Shown here: positions 6,676 to 11,302 of the stretch, piece after piece | How positions within the stretch are numbered: the first letter of the stretch is position 1 | Layout: every line of letters starts with the position of its first letter | Assembly (NCBI GenBank): GCA_001953115.1 | Contig: LSSL01004017.1 | Location: forward strand, 1-11,302 | Reading direction: 5' to 3' | DNA: 11,302 nucleotides | Source of the DNA: Smittium mucronatum | Lineage: Eukaryota > Kickxellomycota > Harpellomycetes > Harpellales > Legeriomycetaceae | Position numbers and translations under genes: made by a program | The notes under the pieces: model-generated | What the model was told of the DNA's origin: nothing | The model's input: the letters and a program-made list of their open reading frames with translations, nothing else | Database searches by the model: none

Positions 6676-8159
6676 AACATAAAATAAAAAAGAAACAATC
6701 CAAAATATTTTTTTTTGGAAGGCAGAATTAAAATTATCTGGAAACTAGGGATGAAGACACGCACATGCCGCAATTAACTTAATCATAGGAAGGCCAAAAA
6801 ATAGTGCCATTAAGGAAAATAAAAATAAAAAAAGATACAGGGATCATTCTGACTTAAAATCAAAAATTATTTAGTAATAATAGAAATAACTCCACACATG
6901 TTAGAAATGGTTTAGGAAAAAAAATACTCAAATTATGGCAATTAATAATCCCGATGAAAAGGTTGTAATATCAATTTAAAAATATTAAAAGGGGTTTCAT
7001 TACAATAGACATTTTTTTATTTCAATAGATACTTTTATTAGATTTGCAGGTAATATCTTTTGGTGAAAATATCAAAAGCGTTATAATTGGATTGAATAAT
7101 AACATTATACCAATAAAAAAGCAAAAAACTAATAGTGCCTAAGAACAATCCAATTTTAATCAATATTTACATATATTAATATTTATAGGTGAAAGTGGAT
7201 TGTCGATTATAAGAATTACCCCACAGGTCCAGAAAAAAAGGCCTATTGAAATAAAAAAAAAGGATCCGGTGCTATGAAAAAACCTGAAAAAGTGTAAAAA
7301 TCTTACACGAAACCTCAAATATATATAAGCTAATAGATAAAATTATCCCTAATAATGTCGATAAATATGAAAAAGGCACCGATGGAGAGTTTTAAGGTAA
7401 AATGGGATTAAAAATAACAGAATAAAAAAATAAATATGCACCTGAGGTTCAGAATCGAAATAATTTTAAAGTGGAAAATATTCTGGAGAAAAAATCTTAT
7501 GAAAAATCCTGTTATAAAAATCATAAAAAGAAAAAAATGGGATAAAATCAAAAAAATATCTTAAAAAACAAATAAAAAAAGGATATTATTAATAATTTAA
7601 AGACTTTTCCAACAAAAAAAATTTGATTCGACTGAAAATGGGAGCAAATAGATTAAAAGATTTATGCAAACCAGGCATAAAGATAAAAAACAAAGGACAG
7701 TCATGTAGATATAAATGATGGCAAATTTGAAGAATATGAAGAGCTTATAATCACCGAAATCGAACCACCAAAGACCAATTCTGCAGGAAATTTGTAAGAT
7801 CAACAGATAAAAAATAATCAGACATTGAAGTTAATGAATTAAAATCCCCTTTAAAAAATACGGAAAAAATCAATAAAAAATACGAAAACAAAGATAATAA
7901 AGATAAAGTCGCTATAATAATATATGTTGTAAAATAAATGTATTGATATTTTTTTAAAAAAAATCCTAACCAGGAATCGCTTTCATAAAAAATTTCAATA
8001 TAAAAGAGTAATTAACCCCAATTTCGAACGAATATTAAGGTTTTACATTAATTTGACCTAAAAATAGAGTCATTTTGATTAATAAACAGAAGATTTATTA
8101 AAAAACCACTCTCTGTTAGCATATATGGTTAATTCTTCGTGAATATAGCCCTTAAAAAA
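6676..8159 (+). other. AT-rich, A-biased stretch, mostly unresolved, with one small protein-like remnant
   Basis: No intact gene is seen. The plus strand has long A-runs and frequent stops in all frames. A short frame at 7687-7797 reads DSHVDINDGKFEEYEELIIT then EIEPPKTNSAGNL, acidic and more complex than its surroundings. A second open patch near 7432-7540 contains YAPEVQNRNNFKVENILEKK. Both lie where the end of ORF1 of element B would fall, but neither has a recognisable motif such as a zinc knuckle. Confidence 0.3.
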
Positions 8160-8716
8160 ATTCCCTGGAAGTATGGAGCTTCTAGAACGGCGGAGGGAAG
8201 TTGCGTGATAAATTTTTTAAATTTGTTTTTAGAAATTTTTATTAAATTTGATATAAATTTCCATTAAAAAAAATGAAAAAAGTTTAAAATTTTCGAAAGG
8301 CGAATGCTAATTAATAATATAAACAGCACTCTTTTTTGTGAGTAAATTTGAACACCAAATTTATACCAATCAGGCAAAAAATAATAAATATAAGTTATCC
8401 TCGAACTTATAAAGGATAAAATGAATGATAAAAATACAAATGATAAAATTTCCAAAAAATTAAACCTGCTAAATTAATTGAAATGATATAATATGAAACT
8501 AAGGGTATATTCTCTTCAATAATCAAAAATTTTAATTGACTAAATAAATATTTAAAAAATTATTTTTTGAGCACATATAACCTTTTCTATTCATAAAAAC
8601 CAGTTTATCATGACTAAATCGGAAATCATTTGTCTAAAATAGATCATATTCTTGTAAATCGGAGCCCAATGGGATACCTAATAGATTTAATCATATCAAA
8701 AGTTCTAAATTTGTAT
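8160..8716 (+). pseudogene. Element B AP-endonuclease domain remnants
   Basis: Three blocks appear at the right mutual distances. At 8160-8265 the frame reads PWKYGASRTAEGSCVINFLN, like the W(G)xSxxxGxGSGVxIxLN strand of LINE endonucleases. At 8406-8474, DKMNDKNTNDKISKKLN resembles the GDxNxxxxxxDRxSKK block. At 8627-8716, SKIDHILVNRSPMGYLIDLI followed by ISKVL fits TWxRxxxxSRIDYIxxSKxL. GDxN to SRID is about 90 codons and SGV to GDxN about 75, both normal for the family. Key residues are changed (GDxN reads KDKMN, SRID reads LID), so the enzyme is dead. Confidence 0.5.
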
Positions 8717-9579
8717 TAAAAATAATTTAACAGAAACAAAAAATTGGTCCGTATCATCAAAAATTCATTTATCATAGGTTTAAACCTAATAATCCCATCA
8801 ATAATATAATTTCGAGTATAGATATCGAAGTGTTGCACTCAAGCATTAATTTAACAAACAAATATCGGAAACATATTAACGTTCAAATCAAATTCATAAT
8901 ACAAAGTGTAGAGAAAAAAATTAAATAAATTATGAGATTTTAAATCTGGAAATTTTAAACAGATTAGCCGATATACTGATTATAAAAAGCAAAATTTAAG
9001 AAATACTGTGAAAATACTATAAATGAGATCTACGATAAATTAAAACGAATTCTTAATGATAATATCGGTAGCATAGTCACCAATCTAAACAAAAATGAAC
9101 AGATAACCATGAGAGTTCTAAAAATTATTTCTTATGATTAATAAAATATTGGATAAATAATAAAGCAATAATTCCTCGCATAATAATTAAGCCAAATAAA
9201 TATTAGGAAATGTTAAATTTCAAATATATTTCCTCGATTTTTTAAAAATATATATTAATAAAAGTTAAGTTGATAGCATAATCCGATAAAAAATTGATTG
9301 AAAAAATAAAAAACAATTTATTCGAGAAGAAGCAGCTTCATAAATGAGTAAATGAGTAAATGAGCTTTACTCATCAATGGATTAATCAAATTTCAATAAA
9401 CTATTTTACACAGATAGCCCCTCATTTAAATTTCATAAAACCTATAGAGAGTCAATTATAAATCCTTTCACAATTTTTTTAAGAGTATATATTTAATTAA
9501 AAGATGGAAATATCTAAATAAAGGTTCCAAAATTGTGTAGCGCCCGAAATTTTTTTTCTTAAAACCTTCAAAAAAATGC
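8717..9579 (+). other. AT-rich linker region of element B, no clear motif
   Basis: This lies between the endonuclease and RT remnants and has the length expected of that linker in LINE ORF2. A readable patch near 9010-9110 contains INEIYDKLKRILNDNIGS, compatible with helical linker sequence, but stops are frequent. It also holds the small tandem/inverted repeat at 9341-9374, listed separately. No host gene or RNA gene is seen. Confidence 0.35.
9341..9374. repeat. Three-copy 8-bp tandem repeat running into a perfect 9-bp hairpin
   Basis: TAAATGAG is repeated perfectly three times at 9341-9364. The arm ATGAGTAAA (9352-9360), a 5-nt loop and TTTACTCAT (9366-9374) form a perfect inverted repeat that uses part of the tandem array. 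It lies within the decayed element B and is probably a local slippage product. Confidence 0.8.
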
Positions 9580-10044
9580 ATACAAATAAAACCAATAAAA
9601 ACCGAAGAAAAATTATTCACTAAAATTCTGGAAAATAGCATTCAAAAAATGAATGATAAAATAATAAAAGAAAACCAACAAGGCTTTATATAAACAGAAA
9701 TATTTACGAAAATAGCCTATTTTTATATTTTTTGATGGAGAACTGTAAAAAAAATCAAATTTGATCAGCTAAATTTTATGATAAATCAAGAAAAGACCTA
9801 ATTTATGTCAAATTTTGAGCACCTGAACTCGTGCCTTAAAGCCTTTGGACTAGGCTATAGATTCATACAAAAAAACCAGGGAAAAATAATAAGTGTTAAA
9901 AAAATCCTATATAAGTAGATCGTATTCGCCAAGGGCTTAAAGAGTGCAAAAAAAATTTTCTATTGCTCCGCAACATCATTATAGAGAACTTTTTTTCTTT
10001 TGTATATAAAAATATAGAAATATAAAATGCATAAAAGTATGTTA
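9580..10044 (+). pseudogene. Element B reverse transcriptase remnant (fingers and palm)
   Basis: One frame can be followed for 155 codons with six stops (9691, 9733, 9799, 9916, 9982, 10015). In order it shows KPI (remnant of the NxRPIxLL block), TEEKLFTKILENSIQKMNDK, IIKENQQGFI (the QxGFI block), INQEK (motif A, consensus DQEKAYDRV, with the aspartate changed to N at 9784-9786), FEHLNSCLKAFGLGYRFIQ, then KGLKSA (start of motif B, RGxxQG) and TFFLLYIKI (the LFxLxIE helix). These belong to L1/Tx1-type LINE RTs, which copy the element RNA into a nicked chromosomal target. Loss of the motif A aspartate and the stops show it is inactive. It is the best-preserved part of either element. Confidence 0.72.
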
Positions 10045-10286
10045 TAAGCCAATAAAAGCGCTGTATTAAATGAAAAACCTAATAATAGCCATTAAATATA
10101 AATAAAATAAGGATATATTAAAAAATTCTCTTAAATATCCTTCGTAGTACTCAAATGTAAAAATTAAAATAGAAAAAAATCTTCGCAAAATAGGCGATAC
10201 ATCATATATCTCAATAATTTTCAATATATAAAATACACAAAAATCTTTAAATTCCTGGATGGTCTTTTAGTTATTATGAAGAAATA

Positions 10287-10605
10287 AACTTAATTGTTAG
10301 GGGAAAGGTATAAAATATTGTATCAATTTATTTATTTTTGTAAACTGAAAAAGCCTGAAACTTCATATTAAAGGAAGTACCTTAACCACCAATAATTTCA
10401 TATTATAAAAAATATTGAAATTTTATCTATCGTCTTAATTGAATTTTTTTTTTTACAAAGATATAGACAAAAATCTGAAATATTTCTTTTGGAAAATTTT
10501 TCTTTCCAAAGAATCATAGAAAAATTGGAATTTTATCACAAATTTGGTGTTTCTGGTATATTGAATTTTGAGTCGAAATCAAATAATTTTTCATCAAGTG
10601 AATGA
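10287..10605 (+). pseudogene. Element B post-RT remnants (L.RGKV.I and GGxGILN blocks)
   Basis: At 10287-10337 the frame reads NLIVRGKV, a stop and NIVSIYLFL, like the LSLRGKxxIINxYxLSKLWY block after the RT palm. At 10540-10605 it reads KFGVSGILNFESKSNNFSS, like GGxGILNxxxQxNAL in the C-terminal domain of L1/Tx1 ORF2. Both are on the plus strand, in different frames, at suitable distances from the RT. An intervening PxxPP segment near 10380-10400 is compatible with the usual PLPxxF stretch but too short to rely on. Confidence 0.5.
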
Positions 10606-11302
10606 ATGACCTTTCAAGAAATTAAATAAATATCTGAGTTTAAAAATATCTATATTTATTAGAGCGACAGAAAAAAATATACTAAAAATCACTTCGGATT
10701 ACATTACATACCCGAAGTCGGTTAAAATTAAAAATATAGGAAATATGCCGCCATTATGGCTAATTTTACAAATATTTACAAAAAATTCACAAAATATCAT
10801 TTAGTGATATTAAATACTCGATACTTCAAGAAATCTACAAATACAGTGTAGCCCACCGAAAAAGTTAATTAATACTAATCTGAAAAAATAACATCAAAAA
10901 TTGGAGAAATTGAAATATTTTAGAATATATTTCAGTTTTTAAGTATAAGCACGTACATTGGAAATATAATAGTACATTATATCATGGTACTAGTGTTAAT
11001 GAAATTTCAATAGCTTTTAAGTTAAACAGTAAAAAAATATCTAAAAAATTCAGTGATTTTGTCTAGGCATAAGGCCTGAAAAACAATTGTATAGCAATAG
11101 GAGATCACTAAAAAATAAAAAAAAACATTAAAAAAACATTTATAACACATTATGCCAAAAAAGAAGAAACCATAGGTGGTAAAAATTGGGCTTTAGTATC
11201 AAATTCAGACTATTTTCTAATTAAATAGTATTAAAAAATACTAAATAACCAAAAATCATGAATAATATAAAATTAATCTATCAAGGTTCAATAGTAATTG
11301 GA
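10606..11302. other. AT-rich stretch to the window end, no motif recognised
   Basis: The sequence stays A-biased, consistent with the C-terminal part or 3' UTR of element B. I find no RNase H signature, zinc-binding C-terminal motif, terminal poly(A) or host exon. All frames are interrupted often. Confidence 0.35.

Larger units (their letters stand above)
6240..11302 (+). mobile_element. Element B: decayed non-LTR retrotransposon (LINE), L1/Tx1-like, plus strand, runs off the window
   Basis: The plus strand is strongly A-rich (bases 7501-7560 have 37 A and 12 T) and carries LINE ORF2 blocks in order: endonuclease remnants (8160-8265, 8406-8474, 8627-8716), RT (9580-10044), and post-RT blocks (10287-10337, 10540-10605). 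The RT sequence TEEKLFTKIL..NQQGFI..INQEK..FE.LN.CLKAFGLG..FI is of L1/Tx1 type, distinct from element A. Upstream at 6244-6675 and 7687-7797 lie more readable pieces that could be ORF1. At least six in-frame stops in the RT alone make it non-functional. The left limit is approximate, the 3' end is not identified, and the element may extend beyond the window. Confidence 0.7.

Noticed and set aside
7240..7320. A possible CCHC zinc knuckle (RIRCYEKT) of a gag-like ORF1
   Set aside because: The spacing of further Cys/His residues does not fit CX2CX4HX4C in any frame.
7597..7803. Minus-strand ORFs 7597-7803 and 8264-8455 with hydrophobic translations
   Set aside because: They are antisense to plus-strand remnants of element B; A-rich sense strands automatically give F/I/L-rich antisense frames.
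5040..10360. Shared short words at about 5060 and 10258 (GATGGTCTTTTA, TATTTTTGTAAACT) as evidence of a repeat
   Set aside because: They are short, on the same strand although the elements run in opposite directions, and the flanks do not align, so chance in AT-rich DNA is enough.
2400..11302. Mitochondrial or plastid DNA, or a centromere, as explanation for the AT-rich block
   Set aside because: It is contiguous with nuclear-type spliced genes, contains no organellar genes or tRNAs, and RT/endonuclease remnants explain much of it. A centromeric role cannot be tested from this window.

Overview
The window looks like nuclear DNA from an intron-bearing eukaryote with AT-rich intergenic sequence. 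An early-diverging fungus is my best guess, from the style of the two host proteins and the short GT-AG introns. That placement is inference; no marker in the window fixes the taxon.

Layout. Bases 1-2400 are ordinary gene-bearing DNA of moderate GC. They hold the last 38 codons of a plus-strand gene that I read as the C-terminus of an NADH-cytochrome b5 reductase (1-117). Tail-to-tail with it, 59 bp away, is a complete minus-strand four-exon gene for RNA polymerase III subunit RPC82/RPC3 (POLR3C family), 553 codons, spanning 177-2191. Its small first exon (2126-2191) and its three introns only appear when the splice sites are read by eye. A plausible TATA/CCAAT promoter lies at 2280-2395.

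From about 2400 to the end, base composition drops abruptly to very AT-rich, homopolymer-laden DNA with no intact gene. I read it as two old, heavily decayed non-LTR retrotransposons placed head to head. Element A is on the minus strand (about 2400-5900, T-rich on the plus strand). It keeps recognisable endonuclease C-terminal, reverse transcriptase and post-RT blocks, and resembles the CR1/L2/Rex-type jockey superfamily. Element B is on the plus strand (about 6240 to the window end, A-rich). It keeps endonuclease and RT blocks of L1/Tx1 type, with possible ORF1 remnants upstream. Both carry many in-frame stops and frameshifts and are dead. The A-versus-T strand bias flips near 5.9 kb, where the two 5' ends would meet.

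The host genes have unrelated functions: electron transfer to cytochrome b5, and transcription of tRNA, 5S and other small RNAs. I see no operon, defence island, CRISPR array, RNA gene or other new system. The most interesting aspects are the paired relic LINEs of two different clades, the sharp isochore-like boundary next to an essential Pol III gene, and one unexpectedly open frame at 6244-6675.
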